From Gigaspora margarita (taxonomy: Eukaryota; Glomeromycota; Glomeromycetes; Diversisporales; Gigasporaceae), in the NCBI GenBank assembly GCA_009809945.1, contig WTPW01001552.1, positions 7,616-71,615 of the forward strand: a stretch of DNA of 64,000 nucleotides, read 5' to 3'. This document shows, in pieces, positions 32,755 through 45,499 of the stretch (positions are counted from its first letter, which is position 1; each line of letters starts with the position of its first letter). Position numbers and translations under genes: made by a program. Below the pieces are notes generated by a model. That model was given only the letters and a program-made list of their open reading frames with translations, was not told the origin of the DNA and searched no databases.

Positions 32755-33260
32755 GTTAAATTTGAGTCCATTTTATATTGATATTACTGTGATTTTTATC
32801 ACAAGTTATGGTAAAACTTTCTTGTTTGCTATTCTGATGACTGCAGTATATGATTAAGGTCATGTAAGTATGCATTAGAATATTCGTAATTTCTACTATG
32901 AGTTATATTAAAAATTTTGTAACAACACTTACTATTCTGGCAACCACAGTGTGGTCAAAGTTGAGTTAGTTTGCATTAGATTTGCCTTGATTTCTATATA
33001 GTTAAGTTTGAGTTAGTTTGTATTAAAGTTATTATGGCTTCTATCATAAGTTACAGTATAGAACTCCATTGCAAAGCCTACTTTCCATTTTGGTGACTAT
33101 AGTATGTGCTTAAGATTGAGTTAGTTGTATTGAAATTATCATATTATAATTATTATTATGATTACTACCATGAGTTACTGTAACAAATTCTGTTACAGAA
33201 ATTGCTATTTTGATGACTACATTATTGAAGTAGTTGCATTGGAATTTTTTGTATTTTATA
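32755..33260. repeat. About 100-bp satellite, locus 1
   Basis: Four to five diverged monomers with the shared words AAGTTGAGTTAGTTTGCATT, TTTCTAT(C/A)AT(A/G)AGTTA, then ACTTACTATTCTGG and GACTACAGTATG. The same monomer builds the array at 57110-58630. Confidence 0.65.
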
Positions 33261-33264
33261 TGCA

Positions 33265-34365
33265 GTTGAGTTAGCTGTTATTTGATCGAATTTCTAATTA
33301 CAGGTTAGAAAATCGTAATCGTTTTAGTATTATAGGATTTACTCATACTTTTTAACATTTTCAAAAACTGAACAGAGACAATTAGCACAAAAAGGATTCC
33401 AGTCTGGTATACCAGATATGATTTTTCATTTAATGAATGCATTTTACATTACTTATAAATTAGCGCTATTTAACTGATAGGAGATATGCGTCTGGAAATA
33501 GCAATTAATTTTGTGCTGTGAATTGTGTAAGCAGTTAAGTTTTGTGTAACTTGGTGTTAGCCAGTGATTTTTCCATCTGTATAAACACACGATATTAATA
33601 TTTAGTAGTTATAATCATGAATGCAATTATAAAAATGGCAGAATTCAAAGTTTCAAACTCTGCTATTTTCATTTGCCCTTCTTTATTACAATTGCTGTTA
33701 TTGTTATCATGTATCATTGTTCTTGCTGTTATTATATCATTATTATATCATTATTATTATATCATTATTATATCGTTATTATTATTATTATATGACAGGG
33801 TGAAACCCGTGGCTGTGACCTGTGCAAGTGGTACGTTATTGATATATAAAATAGTAACTAATCTATCACTAACCCTAGTTATGTAAGATCTGCATCAAAA
33901 TATAATTGTCTCTGTTGCGGATTTCAACCTTTTATATTATTATGCGAGTTTAGTCTACAACTAAGATGTCTTTGTTCTCATGTGACCTTTATTAGGTTAG
34001 TAGTTACTGCATAATAACCTTGCTTATATTATACGGACTCAGCTGTCGTTTGTTTCATGGTGTTACCTCACCCCCTGCTTATTATCTTTTCGATCTATTG
34101 ACTTATATTGATTTGAATTAAATGACTTGCAATGTTTTTTATATTTATATTTGAATAAAAATTAATCAATGTATATGTTCCCACATTCATATAACACAAA
34201 TGTTTGCTAAAAGTTTATATAAAAATCAATATGAAAGATGGCAAGTTATAGTTCATGCATATTTATGCAAAGTTAGTCAATCGTATCTCATAAAGATTAC
34301 ACTTGCATGAACAACCATCATTCTATAATCCTGTAATAGAAAATATACAACTCTAACCACTATCA
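33265..34365. other. Gene-free stretch with short TTATTATATCA repeat
   Basis: At 33725-33795 a (TTATTATATCA)-like run inflates an open frame (33617-33886) that I do not accept as a gene. Nothing else supportable. Confidence 0.4.
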
Positions 34366-34368
34366 TGT

Positions 34369-35095
34369 TCTTCCGTTCCTGGTTTCATGTAACAACATCA
34401 CACAGCTATCTAGTATGGTTATGCAGCTAACGAAATTGGTATTTGTCTACAAAATCTTGGATCTTATTGGCCAACGTGACCCTAACTGTCGCATGCTGTT
34501 TATTTTTCACATAGCAAGTATTACATTGTATGCTGATACTGCTTGACCCGTAATCTGTAATGTAACTAGTACTACTATATAATAAGACATCTGACCATTA
34601 AAAAAAATGCAATTATCTATAGAATGAAATTACAAATGCTATAACAACCAATAGTAAAAATATGCTTTTTAGACATAAATATCGGTGGCCCGATACTAAT
34701 CTGCATATCTATTCGCTCGATATTTGGCATTTTTCATTTTTTTCGCAGGATTTTTTACTAGGTTGATTAAATGATAATCTCTGATTATCAAAGATGATAA
34801 TGAGAAATTTCTTTTAAAATCATGATAGTACGAAACCAACCTTAATTGCATACGGTATTGTGCATTGATTTGTAACAAAATTCTTTATGGTAAATCATTG
34901 TAAAAGCATTGCTGCATAGTCCTATATTTATCTATTGTCTGAGAATTGTTTAACCAAACATCGCTTTAACAGGTTTTTGTCCGATTTAAGTTGCATGACG
35001 ATCACTATAAAAAAATCTCTTTTTTTTATTGTCTTTCAGAATTGCACTAACTAAATATGTTATACATGTCATTATACTTAGGGATGCATCTGGTG
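34369..35095. repeat. Repeat Y, left flank of copy B
   Basis: Direct-orientation relative of 24541-25960 and 48290-48960. It begins TTCTTCCGTTCCTGGTTTCA and includes AACTGTCGCATGCTGTTTAT, the CCATTAAAAAAAATGCAATT block, ACGGTATTGTGCATTGATTT and GCACTAACTAAATATGTTAT. Confidence 0.6.
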
Positions 35096-35968
35096 TGGGT
35101 CCTGAATTTACCGGAGGGTCCCCAAAAATTAGAAATTGACAAGAATTTTACATATCGTAAGAGCTATTGTTGTGTTGTAGTTAATAGGCACTTATAACTA
35201 ACAAATATTATAGATCAGGAGGGTTATAACGATCATGAAAATATTGATAAAATTTCGTTATCATTACAAAAAATAGTGACAAGAGCTTTACCGGTTTAGG
35301 ATTTTTTCTTTTTACGTATAAGCAGTTTGATAGTACTATTAGATATTGTAGTTAATATGAATGATGGCGGTCACAATGATGAAGGTTTAATCAGTGCGGG
35401 TAAGTTTATGATATACTGTATGTATATTTTCTTATAAGTTTGATGATACTATTATTTAACATATATGTATTGTAGTCAATATGAACGTTACCAATTATGA
35501 CAGTAACAATGATGAGAGTTTAAGTAAGTTTTAATATATATTTATTTTTTATAAACAGTTTTATAGTGCTATTATTAATATTATGCATATTGTAGTTGAC
35601 AAGAATATTACTAACTAGACAGTAGGTCATACATGTAACTTGTATAAATCAGATGATCATGGGAATAATGATATTGAGAGTCAAATATTGGTAGGTTTAA
35701 TATTTATATTGTGTAAATAGTTGGATGATATATACTAAAAATTAATCTCTACGTTATAGCTTACAAAGATTTTACTAGCTATAAGTTTTGCTGTTGTAGT
35801 TTCTGCAGTCAAATTGGCCATAATGCTTGCACATGCAACTCCAAAAAATTAACTATAAGTATAGATGAATAATGTATTGCATGTATGTTATTGTAAGTTG
35901 TTTGTGAAATGTTATGCTAATGATTGTATCAGTGATGAATGTTATTGTGTTGGCCCAATATGTGATAT

Positions 35969-36215
35969 ATAATAGATATTTCACAGGCTATTGTGAACAT
36001 CATGGATTAGCACAGCGAAGCCATAGTAATACATGATATTCACAGCGCACATGAAATATCTGATATATTTTACGGTTCCTATGCCCATAACATTTCTAAC
36101 TAAAATTTTTATTAATGCGTAATGACCGTGAAAAAATTTTTGATATTTTCATGACATTGCGTAATCATAAAAATATCATCAGAAATGTTCATGGGAGAAC
36201 ATTAGGGGCCATGGA
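35969..36215. mobile_element. Double-hairpin element, copy 2 (insertion in copy B)
   Basis: Copy A reads TGTGATATGTAG at this point; copy B has 247 bp inserted between GTGATAT and ATATGTAG. Two palindromes as in the copy at 29343-29594: AGATATTTCACAGGC paired with ACATGAAATATCT, and TATGCCCATAACATTTCT paired with AGAAATGTTCATGGGAGAAC. Duplicated target is ATAT or a little longer. Confidence 0.75.
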
Positions 36216-36959
36216 ATATGTAGTACTGTAGTATAGTATGAAGCATACAAAATTTATATGCATTTTTTTTTAGGAATTAGAGTTGAATGTGTTTAGAATT
36301 TTTTTTTTTTTTGTAGGATTTTTAATATGTCTTAGAAAGCTTTTTATTAAGTTAGTGTAAGATTTAAACTAATGATTTTATTTTTAATTTTACTATTATG
36401 CTACTACGTACTGTTTCATGTTGGGCTTAAGATTTTAAGTTTTGAAATTAAGGATTAGATTCAGCTTAGTCAACTCCAATCGGTAATGAATAAGTTTGGA
36501 TATTTTATCGAACAAACTTTTTGAGCACTGATAAAATGTTCAAATTTAATCATGATTTATAGACCAATTAATGCCTTAATTATGTTAAATTTGTATTGTT
36601 TTTACAACTAATATGAAAGAAAGTTTGAAGGAAATGATATTATAGATAAATGTGAAAAGATATACTAAATAAGAAAGTAATGTGTTATACTATAGATAGG
36701 TGATAATTTATACTTTTTAGATGTAATAAGTAATGTATAATTTATTAAATAGTGAATAGAATATAATTTTAAGTAGAAATGAACTTAAAATGTATGTAAT
36801 TAAAGTACGAAATAACTTGGTGCTATTAATAAACCTTTTGCAATAGTTAAAAAATAACCTTGAGGCCTAAAGGTTAGGGTTAGGGTCAGTTTCATTATAT
36901 TGAACTTTGGGAGGGGGTTTTAATATATAAAAATTATATATAAATTATTATAATGATTA

Positions 36960-37105
36960 GTATTTATGGTATTTATCACCTATAGTGTTTAGTGCCTATG
37001 GTGTTTAGTGCATATTGTGTTTAGTGTCTACGGTATTGAGCACCTATGGTATTTAACACCTATGGTATTTAGCACCTATGGTGTTTAGTGCCTATGTGCA
37101 TTTTA
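36960..37105. repeat. 16-bp minisatellite in copy B
   Basis: Counterpart of 17525-17665, units GTTTAGTGCCTATGGT and variants. Unit number and variants differ from copy A, so the array has changed since the duplication. Confidence 0.75.
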
Positions 37106-38583
37106 GTAGACCCAATATATAATTATAAAAACTAAAATCTATCTCTTTTATAAAATTTTTAGTAAAATCAANTAAATTTATTTTTACAATAATTAGAAAG
37201 GCTAGCTTTACAAACTTTAATTAAAAATCCAAGGCTATTAGCTTAATAAAATTTTTCAATAAAAATTTATTTCTACTTTTTTAAATTAAATTTACTATAA
37301 ATTTATTTTAGTTTATTATTAGTTTACTATTAATTTACTATAAATTTTATAACTAAATTTAACTATTTTTGGCTTTGTACTCTTTATAACAAATCTATTA
37401 ATTTTATTTTAATAATTTTTTTTATACATTTAAAATCAAATATAGATTAAAAATAATCTATAATTTTATTATTTTTATTGTTATATTAAAATTTTGATTT
37501 TTAATTATTTTTTTACTACTGTACTAAATTTAGTACATCAAATCTTGTGAAATATAAATTCTGTTTAAAGTTAATTTGTACAAAATTTTATATATAACTT
37601 TGACTAAATTTTGCATAATAACAATACTAGTATTAAAGTATAAGCAAAGTTTTAAATAAAAATTTTTTTGTTATTGTAAAATAATTTTTTTAAATTGTAC
37701 TAAATTTAGTACAAAGGGCTAATGGATACCCATTAATAATGGATCTATAAATGAATACTATATTGTATTTTCTAATTCTTCTAAAAAAATATTGCTGTAA
37801 ATATCAAATTATAAATAATATATAATAAAATATATTAAAATATTAATTTTTTTAATATTTATTATTAGCTTATCCTCAATGATCAGAAAACAAAATATGC
37901 CATAGTCAGATTGAAGAAAAAAATTATATAAAGTCAAATATACCATTAGACTGCAAAGCATGTCCATTTGTAATTATAATATGTAAAAGATTACATACAC
38001 ATGCCCAACCTCTTACATGAACTCCAAATTATATTAAACAAAGGTTGCAAATGCTTGTAAAACAAGCTAATTAAGATTTACTAGATGCAGCATCTATTTA
38101 TATTGTAACAGGTAAAATTAAATATTAGATTTTTATAATATTGTTATTTAATTAATATATTTTATTTTATTTTAGGCAATTTAATTAAGGCCTATGTTGG
38201 TATTGATAATTTATATAAAATTCATTAATGATATAAATAAATTACAAAAAGGAAAACCATCCTTTTGGTCAAGATTTATTAGAGGTTAAATCTATAGCTT
38301 TTTCTGAAATATTAATAACTTTTAGAACTATGTTTAAAGATTAAGTATGTACTAAAATATTATTTTTTAAATTCAAATTTTAACTTTAGATTTTTTTAAT
38401 GATGGACATATGATGATTTTTGTACTACTCAAGTCCAAATACAAAAATGTATTAAATATAATTACTTTGAAATTGACCCATTATTTAAAAAAGACTGAGT
38501 AAAATAAATGAATTCAAAATAAATAATTATAATAAACAGTATAATATAAGTAAGTATTTTTTTTAATATATATAGTATAAATT

Positions 38584-38820
38584 TTTTTTTATAATTTAGC
38601 AGTCCTGCCACAACTTTATTTCATTTTTGTAAATATTTAAAATATGCTATTTTATCTTACAAAATTTGCTATTTTTATGCCACTAATACTAAAGTGTGAC
38701 CCACCCAGTTGTCTTAGAGATACCTAAGTATGACCTGCTATAGCAAACTTTTCCTCTAAGTTTCTTTCTTTCAAAAAAAAAAAAACCACCTAGATCTGTC
38801 ATTAGGGTTTGCTGCCTGTC
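38584..38820 (-). mobile_element. Retroposed insert with A-tail and 15-bp TSD
   Basis: Copy A is empty here. Copy B has TATATAGTATAAATT at 38569-38583 and again at 38821-38835. The insert begins with a T run on the plus strand, so its A-tail is on the minus strand; its 5' end is AGACAGGCAGCAAACCCTAA (complement of 38820 back). A second internal T run on the minus strand follows TAGGTGG. The 15-bp TSD and tail show LINE-machinery insertion. No clear RNA polymerase III boxes, so it is either a SINE of unknown type or a truncated retrocopy. Confidence 0.75.
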
Positions 38821-39192
38821 TATATAGTATAAATTATATTTTCTAATACATATTATTTAAATTATTTTATATATTAGTTTTAACTTTTAACTATGTTTTT
38901 GCAAACCAAGCAACAAATATTGCATACTAATGTATATTTGAAGCATTGTTTGATCTTGTTAAACAATTTACTAGTAAATTACCAAATTTTAATTGCATTA
39001 GTATTTTATTATTGGTGACCTTGATATGATACAACTTCCTAAATTAAGCAACTCTTTAATCTTTAATTGATATTCTCTTATATGAGAGAACCATTTAGTT
39101 CATATTTTCAACCTTGTCCTGTTCATTATAAATAGTAAATTAATAATAATAATAGTATATGGTATTTATTAAATATATATTAATAATCTATA

Positions 39193-39794
39193 CAGTCAAA
39201 CCTCCATATGCATTTAGGGAGAGCCAATTACCATACAATGCACCATAAAGTACCCCTTAAATAGTACTCCCATATATTAGTATCTGGGTACTGTATTAGT
39301 CTAATAGCCTTGAAGATCAATATATACCTGGGTACTATATTGTTTATGTAGCCTTAAAAATTTATTTATGTTTGAGTACTATTCCAGAAAAACTAATATG
39401 TATTCTCTCCCTGCTAAACACAGTACCTCCCATACATACTACCCACAACTATACACAGTACCCCAGGGGGTACTATTTGTAGTTAACATGATTTCCCTAG
39501 TTAATACCCAGTGTATGTTATGGAGCGCTATATAGTAAATTGCATCTTTAAAGATTAGATTATCAAGTTTGTGTAACTTCTACTAAAAACTGTATAACCT
39601 ATCTTAAATATTAAAATTTAATTAGCTATGTGCNTTTAGAAAAGTAGCATGNTATANAAAATTATTTNGAAGANCATACATTTACAGTATATAGAACATG
39701 CATTTAGCACTAATAATTTTTTACAGAAAAGGCAAAAATGTGCATTTAGGGAGGTATTGCATTTATGGAGATTGCATTTATTGAGGTCTAACTG
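39193..39794. mobile_element. Pogo/mariner-like MITE in copy B, split by another MITE
   Basis: Counterpart of 19492-19810 with the same CAGTCAAACCTCC and GAGGTCTAACTG ends and TA flanks. It contains the 305-bp element at 39231-39535, and some bases near the left end are missing relative to copy A. Confidence 0.7.
39231..39535. mobile_element. TA-flanked MITE, 305 bp, inside a pogo-like MITE
   Basis: TIR CCATACAATGCACCATAA with CTATATAGCGCTCCATAA as the complement of the right end (five or so mismatches). TA at 39229-39230 and 39536-39537; copy A shows one TA (GAGCCAATTAAATTACATC). The interior has repeated AGTACC/GGTACT motifs facing both ways. Confidence 0.75.
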
Positions 39795-40210
39795 TATTTA
39801 TAGAAAATTATATAAAATATGATTTGATGATAATATTAAATCTAAAATATAATTATTGTTAACTGCAAAAGTTGAAGAAGTAGATTTGATATTTAATGAA
39901 TTATTCATGCTTGATAAAGATTTTATATATAAGTTTTTATAATAATAATTAAATAATAATTAATACATCATTTTTTAAATAATCTAATTAAATTTTTTAT
40001 TAAAATAGATTCAGTTCAATATTATAAAAAACCTTATATAATTGAATCACTTAATTCAAATATCTCAAAGATTCTATATAATTTATAGCATGCAGTCCCT
40101 AATAATACAAATTCTGCAGAAGCAGTACATGCTATAAGTAATCAAAAAGGCAAACAATTTAAATTAATAACTATGATATTAAGGTTTGCTTATATCAATA
40201 TAATATAATA

Positions 40211-40383
40211 CAGTTAGACCTCTCTAAATGCATGGTGAAGGGCCAATAAAAAACCTTACATTTAGAGAGATATGCCATTAGGGAGGTAAAAATCTATAAG
40301 TAACATATGAGTTGGAACCAAGTCAAGCCATAAACTTAGAGAGTTATGCATTTAGAGAGGTTGCATTTAGAGAGGTCAAACTG
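40211..40383. mobile_element. Pogo/mariner-like MITE, 173 bp, only in copy B
   Basis: TIR CAGTTAGACCTCTCTAAATG against CAGTTTGACCTCTCTAAATG (complement of the right end), TA on both sides. Copy A has the uninterrupted TATAATATATATGCATTT. Extra TTTAGAGAGGTTGCATTTAG repeats sit inside the right end. Confidence 0.85.
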
Positions 40384-40650
40384 TATATATATGCATTTAT
40401 ATATATATATTATTATTTATTTTTTATTTTTTTTATTCTAGAGAACAAAAATTGAACATGTGCAATTTAAAAAAAATGAATATAAGAGCCAATTACAATA
40501 TTAAATTGAGTGGTCAAAATAAAGGTGGCATTTCAAGAAAAAAATTTAGAAAGTAAGCGAAGCAGTTAGTTTTTTTTATTTAAAGTAGTAATTTAAGTTT
40601 TTTTATATTATTAATTATATTTATTATATATACTAATAGCTAAATGAAAA

Positions 40651-41180
40651 CCTGCAGGCTGAAAGCATAGTAGTTATGCTCCCAGATTAAAAATCAAAGG
40701 TTGCTAGTTCAAATCCCCCTAGAGGTGAAATGGATAAACTAGCTAGTTGGAGAACTAAAATACTGTGAGAAGACAGTGACCCAGAACATCTATAGACAGA
40801 CTCAATTGTGCATTTTTATTATTAAATCTGTGCTGGTAAAATGAAATGAGTTAGAACCTGATTTGGATTAACTGAAGTCACAATATGTAATGCGAGACCT
40901 GAGTCTAGAAAAATACTACATAAACTCATAGCACAGATGTTCTGAGGTATCATCCATACCAACATCCAACATGGCAGTTAGAAGTATTCTGGCTAATTGA
41001 AGGTAGTGCTAGAAGGATAAATACTCTCTAAGTGCACATGTGGCATTTGGGTGGTCTAAAATAGGCCAGCTGGATATAAGACTCATAGAAATAGTTTAAT
41101 ACATGTTCCTCTGTATGTTCATTGTATAATGAATAAAGTGTTAAGCACATGTAAGCAACTGGTGCAAGTTTAAAAAAAAA
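40651..41180 (+). mobile_element. tRNA-derived SINE, about 530 bp, with 15-bp TSD
   Basis: Flanked by ATAGCTAAATGAAAA at 40636-40650 and 41180-41194; copy A has one copy and no insert. The head is tRNA-like: GCATAGTAGTTATGCTCC resembles an A box, and GTTGCTAGTTCAAATCCCCC contains a B box (GTTCAAATCC). The body is not tRNA-related, and it ends in TTTAAAAAAAAA. This is a textbook RNA polymerase III SINE with a rather long body. The dense body frames are not coding. Confidence 0.85.
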
Positions 41181-41309
41181 TAGCTAAATGAAAATCTAAA
41201 GCTAGTTCTTCACCAAAAAAAAAACAAAATAAAAAATGCTGAATAATACAAACAATCAATTTAACTACAGATATATCTCAAGAATCTCAAAAAATATACT
41301 TAAATAATA

Positions 41310-43835
41310 ACTAGTGAGATAGGTGGCACAGAGCACCACCAATCTTATACAGTTTTTTAATCATATAACTGTTAAAATTTTTACTGTTAAGTTTATTGTC
41401 AATTATAGCATACACAGTATCTATTATATTAAAACACAAATGTTTGTTCATTACGCTATTTACCAATTAGAAGATTAACGTGATAAGATATCATGTGATC
41501 TAAAAGTAGAATACCTACACGACCCTACCCCTCGCCTTAAAAACACCATTACAGGTGAGAGCATCACATGTGATAGTCAGAAAATAGTGCAGATAAAGGG
41601 GATGAAGTGGAAAATCGATGATAAATAAAGGTTAGTATATGTAATAGTATAATGCATTGAATTAAGAATTGGAAGGTATCAAGTAAGTATAAGAATTGGG
41701 GACGATGTAATCAAGTCTGCAGGTGCTTGAACTTACTTAAATTCGTGTGACTCACCCAACTTGCTTCAAGATGACACATGACTTTATTGTTTCTTCACGA
41801 ACATTCCTTCATGCACATTTCTTCACTTATAATCAGCTTGCTTCAGCGGGAAGGGAATAACCAATTGGCTATATTCCTATGGCTCTCACAGGATGTCAAT
41901 ATCGTTCTGCCCAACATAGTTAGTTAATCATGATTTTGCCAAATTTCAATAAAGCCACCTTTAGACTAAATTACCTGCTGTCATAGTCCAAATAAATACT
42001 GTTAATGTGAATATTTTTCGTGAAATAATATAAATTTATCAATCATTAGCATACCTTATATCATACTTGTGGGGTTTTATGTAGTCATCTGTGTAGTGAT
42101 CACGCAAGTTACATATATGATTGTTAAATAAGTAGCTGCGTTGAAACCAGGAGCAGAGAAATATTAAATTCAAAGTAATCTTTAAAATTGTATTAGACTT
42201 ATATATGTTATAGATACTATTTCGGTTTGATGAATATGTTTTGCCATTGAGTTTTGATATGAAAACTCTAAAATATCACAGCAACCTCATATTAAAAATC
42301 AGTGCCAAAATACTTGAAATAGTTTCTACAACTTGCATAGTCAGGTGCCTGGAGTCACTGGCATAATTCTAAACTTGTACAATAATTATTATAAGTCTAA
42401 AACACAATTGATTTATATGAAAATATAAATATAATAAACAATGAAATAATCAAATAATGTTCTTATTTAAATACTTTAAATATCTGATGTGGACAAATAT
42501 TACACTGGGTGATAATAGTATATAGTGTTAATTTATAGTAAAAAAAAAAAAAAACAATTGACCGACCCATGTTTTTAGGCTTTGTATAATGCAAAACAAA
42601 AATCAACTTTGTATGGCTTTAGCTATAAACATACCGACTATTTTTGTATTGTGGTAATTTATTGTAAAAAAATTTACAACTATTTTTGTGAGAGACTTCA
42701 AGAACTTCGCTTGCTAATTTAGTACTAGACTAAACCATTAAGAGTTTGGAGATTTAAAGTTGATTTTTCGTTTTGCATTATTCGCTGACTCATTTTTTTC
42801 AGCTTTTTAAAAAAAATTTTTTCTTTTCAGTTTTTACAAAAAAATTTTTTTTTTTAGATCGAATTGTTCAAATTTTTTTGTTATTTTTATTTGATAGAGA
42901 CCTTAATTTCTATTCGATAGACACTTTAATTTCTTGTAATTGGTGATAGGGCTGACAAAAAAATGTGATTGCTAACTCTATTTTTTCGATTCTTTGTTGT
43001 GTATAATAAAAATTAACCTCGCATAATTTTATATGTGAATAAATCAAAAAAAAAAGATTGACTCAGATTCCATATTGGAATTAACAGCTACTGTTTCTAT
43101 CCAATTTAATGTAAGAATTTGGTTACAAAACTTACTGACTATTTTTATGTTGTAGTGATTTACTATAAAAGAAAGTTATGTATATTGTTGTGACCTTGGG
43201 AGAGACTTCATGAACTTTGCCTGACAATTTAGCTACTGGGCCACAATTATTAAGGGTTCAGAGATTTAAACGAATGTATTTATTAATACAGGGAGAGCGA
43301 TTTATGCATATTGTATGTAAAAGAAATAAACCTATATTCCAAAAGCAATTTTCTAAAAAATTAGCTTCCCAATACACAAAGCAATCCTTTTTATATGTTC
43401 CCATTTAGAATTATCCAATTACCAAGAATGAGGTAAGAACTATGATATTTATAAGAAATGTGGTAACGGGAATTCATAATGCAGGAATGTAGTTATTGTT
43501 ACCCAGTAATGTGTAATAATTTGATCACAATAATGTAGTAATGATCTACTAATTAGGAATGATGCTAATGCAGCTCCAAAATTAGTAAATGATGAACTTT
43601 CGAATGTCGTTGTAGTGATATGGGTAATTATTTTTGAATTTTATATATTGCGCAACAAATATTCAATAGATAAAATTGGTAAGTCTTATTTAAGTTTTCA
43701 CATTTCTGTAACAACAAAGCCATCATTATTAACTAATAAATTATTTTCGTATGGTTTTCCCACAATCTGGTCACATTTTTCTGAAATAACCAATAAAAAA
43801 CGTTAAAACGCACAAACTTAGAATTAAAGATATAG
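41310..43835. mobile_element. 2.5-kb insertion of unknown type in copy B
   Basis: Copy A is continuous here (AAATAATAATGAACATG), while copy B has about 2.5 kb between AAATAATAA and ATGAACATA. The left edge is CTAGTGAGATAGGTGGCACA. No matching TIR, A-tail or convincing TSD was seen. It contains an inverted pair of the GCAAAGTTGATTTTTC family (42586-42785), two related segments with GAGAGACTTCA (42690 and 43200), and AAACCAGGAGCAGAG near 42125, which relates to repeat Y. Small open frames (43217-43408, 43615-43806) are unrecognised and not accepted. Confidence 0.6.
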
Positions 43836-44930
43836 ATGAACATAAAAAATTTAGTATGACTATGATAGAAAATTATAATATAGGAGCACTTGTTGATAAT
43901 TCTAGAATGCAAAGAAAAATTAAAGGAATTGTGAATTTCTAATACTATAAAAGAGCATAAATATGGTCTTAGAAATTCTGAAAACTAAATTATACATGAG
44001 AATAATTAATAAACCTTGTTTTAATATTATGATATTATGTATAAATATTTGGAGTAAAATCCTGTTTAAAAAGTGAATTGGTAATCTTTTTTTTGTAATA
44101 ATGGTAACATATAGTACTTATCAATTTAAAAATAGTAATTTTTTTTGCAAACAACTTAATATAACTATTGCTATCTTGTTATAAATATTGATTATTTTTT
44201 CTTTAATTTTATTATTACTACTGCATTATTACCTATTATTAATTAATTACATTATTAAAATCAATCAAATTAAATTTTTATTAATTATATAAATATAATC
44301 TAATCTATATTCCTGACCTAATTAAATTAATTATTGTGTATTACCTAAACAAATTACTCTTAAACTAATAAAATTTTAAAGTATATAAAATAGTATACAA
44401 ACTAGTATCATTGATTTAAATTTATATATATACGTATATTATATGCTTTTCTTAAAAAATTTTAAAATATATATATGTATATTATACACTTTTTTTAATA
44501 AAAAGTTATTACACATATATGTATACTATATGCTTTTCTTTCTTTATTAACCTATAAACATCTTTTGTGCTATTAACCTTATAATTATAAACAATACCTG
44601 GTCTAAACTAGTTAAGAAACTAGTTCATCTCTATCAAGAAATATGTATAGAACAATAATGAGCATTATAGTCACATTTGGATAAATTTAAATTAGTCAAT
44701 TAGAAGATCTTGAGATCACAAGATTTAGGACTGTTTTTTGGTTAGTTCTAAACTAGTTCCTAAAAATTTAGTTCAAACTTATTATAAACTAATATTTGAA
44801 ATTTATGCAATGTTTGCTAAATATAACCATAATTTGTAACTATAATTTGTTATGTGTCTTACAGTTTATTAAAATATTTTTGTCTGCACATCTAATCCCA
44901 ACTCAAAATTTTGGGAACCCCTTTATAAGC

Positions 44931-45225
44931 AGAACCCTGAACATCTCTTATATAGGTCATAACAGGATTTTGGCCAATTTTGATCTAATTTGCTAAAAAT
45001 AACAAAATCTATTTACTTTAATAACTTCTAATCCAGTAATCAGAATTGAATAACCTTTGTTTATTAGATGTGCTTCACTAAGAGCTTCATTTAAAAAAAA
45101 GTTCATTCAAATTGGACTACTGGATGCCAAGATAATTGCCAAAAACTGTTTTTTACTTTTCAAATTTTAGGTATTTTTGCTAAAAAATTTCAAGTATGAC
45201 CTCTATACTAGATGTCCAGGGTCCT
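44931..45225. mobile_element. hAT-like MITE, 295 bp, only in copy B
   Basis: TIR AGAACCCTGAACATCTCTTA against AGGACCCTGGACATCTAGTA (complement of the right end). Flanks TTATAAGC (44923-44930) and GTATAAGC (45226-45233); copy A has a single GTATAAGC. The 8-bp TSD, with one later change on the left, fits hAT. Confidence 0.8.
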
Positions 45226-45318
45226 GTATAAGCTGTACATATTTACTGTATACATTTTTCTGCTATAGCATACAATCAATAAATTAATCAATCAATTCTA
45301 TATTGCAATAGCTGCGAT

Positions 45319-45487
45319 AGGACCCCAAAAAATACTAACAGAGGTTATATTTGGGCCATTAGTGGTTTTTTTTGCAATTTGATTAGATAAAAAAATTTTT
45401 AGACAATTAAATTGCTTAATTATGCAAAATTTTGACCTCTGTTAGCTATTTTCCAAATATAACCTTCATTAGTATTGTTTGGTTCTT
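45319..45487. mobile_element. AGGACC-end MITE, 169 bp, only in copy B
   Basis: TIR AGGACCCCAAAAAATACTAA and AAGAACCAAACAATACTAAT (complement of the right end), continuing into AGGTTATATTTGG. Flanks GCTGCGAT (45311-45318) and GCTGCTAT (45488-45495) form an 8-bp TSD with one mismatch. Copy A is empty. Confidence 0.75.
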
Positions 45488-45499
45488 GCTGCTATCATA

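Larger units (their letters stand above)
35235..43930 (+). pseudogene. Decayed transposase-like gene, copy B, heavily interrupted
   Basis: Same exon islands as copy A. The zinc knuckle is better preserved here: CSFCSQIGHNACTC at 35795-35836 fits C-x2-C-x4-H-x4-C. The HKACPF island is near 37955, NLIKAYVGIDNLYKIH near 38180, FANQATN near 38900, and SKI.LLL near 39840. NNTNSAEAVHAISNQKGKQF (near 40105-40165) is open here and carries the N-x-AE motif that I associate with the last acidic residue of a MULE-type DDE domain. Insertions of unrelated elements lie in introns and exons, including the 2.5-kb insertion before the last exon-like piece. Clearly dead. Confidence 0.55.

Noticed and set aside
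33617-33886. 89-codon plus-strand frame with hydrophobic stretch
   Set aside because: The apparent membrane segment is encoded by a TTATTATATCA simple repeat, with no similarity recognised in the remainder.
43615-43806. 63-codon plus-strand frame in the 2.5-kb insert
   Set aside because: No recognisable family, and AT-rich composition like its surroundings.
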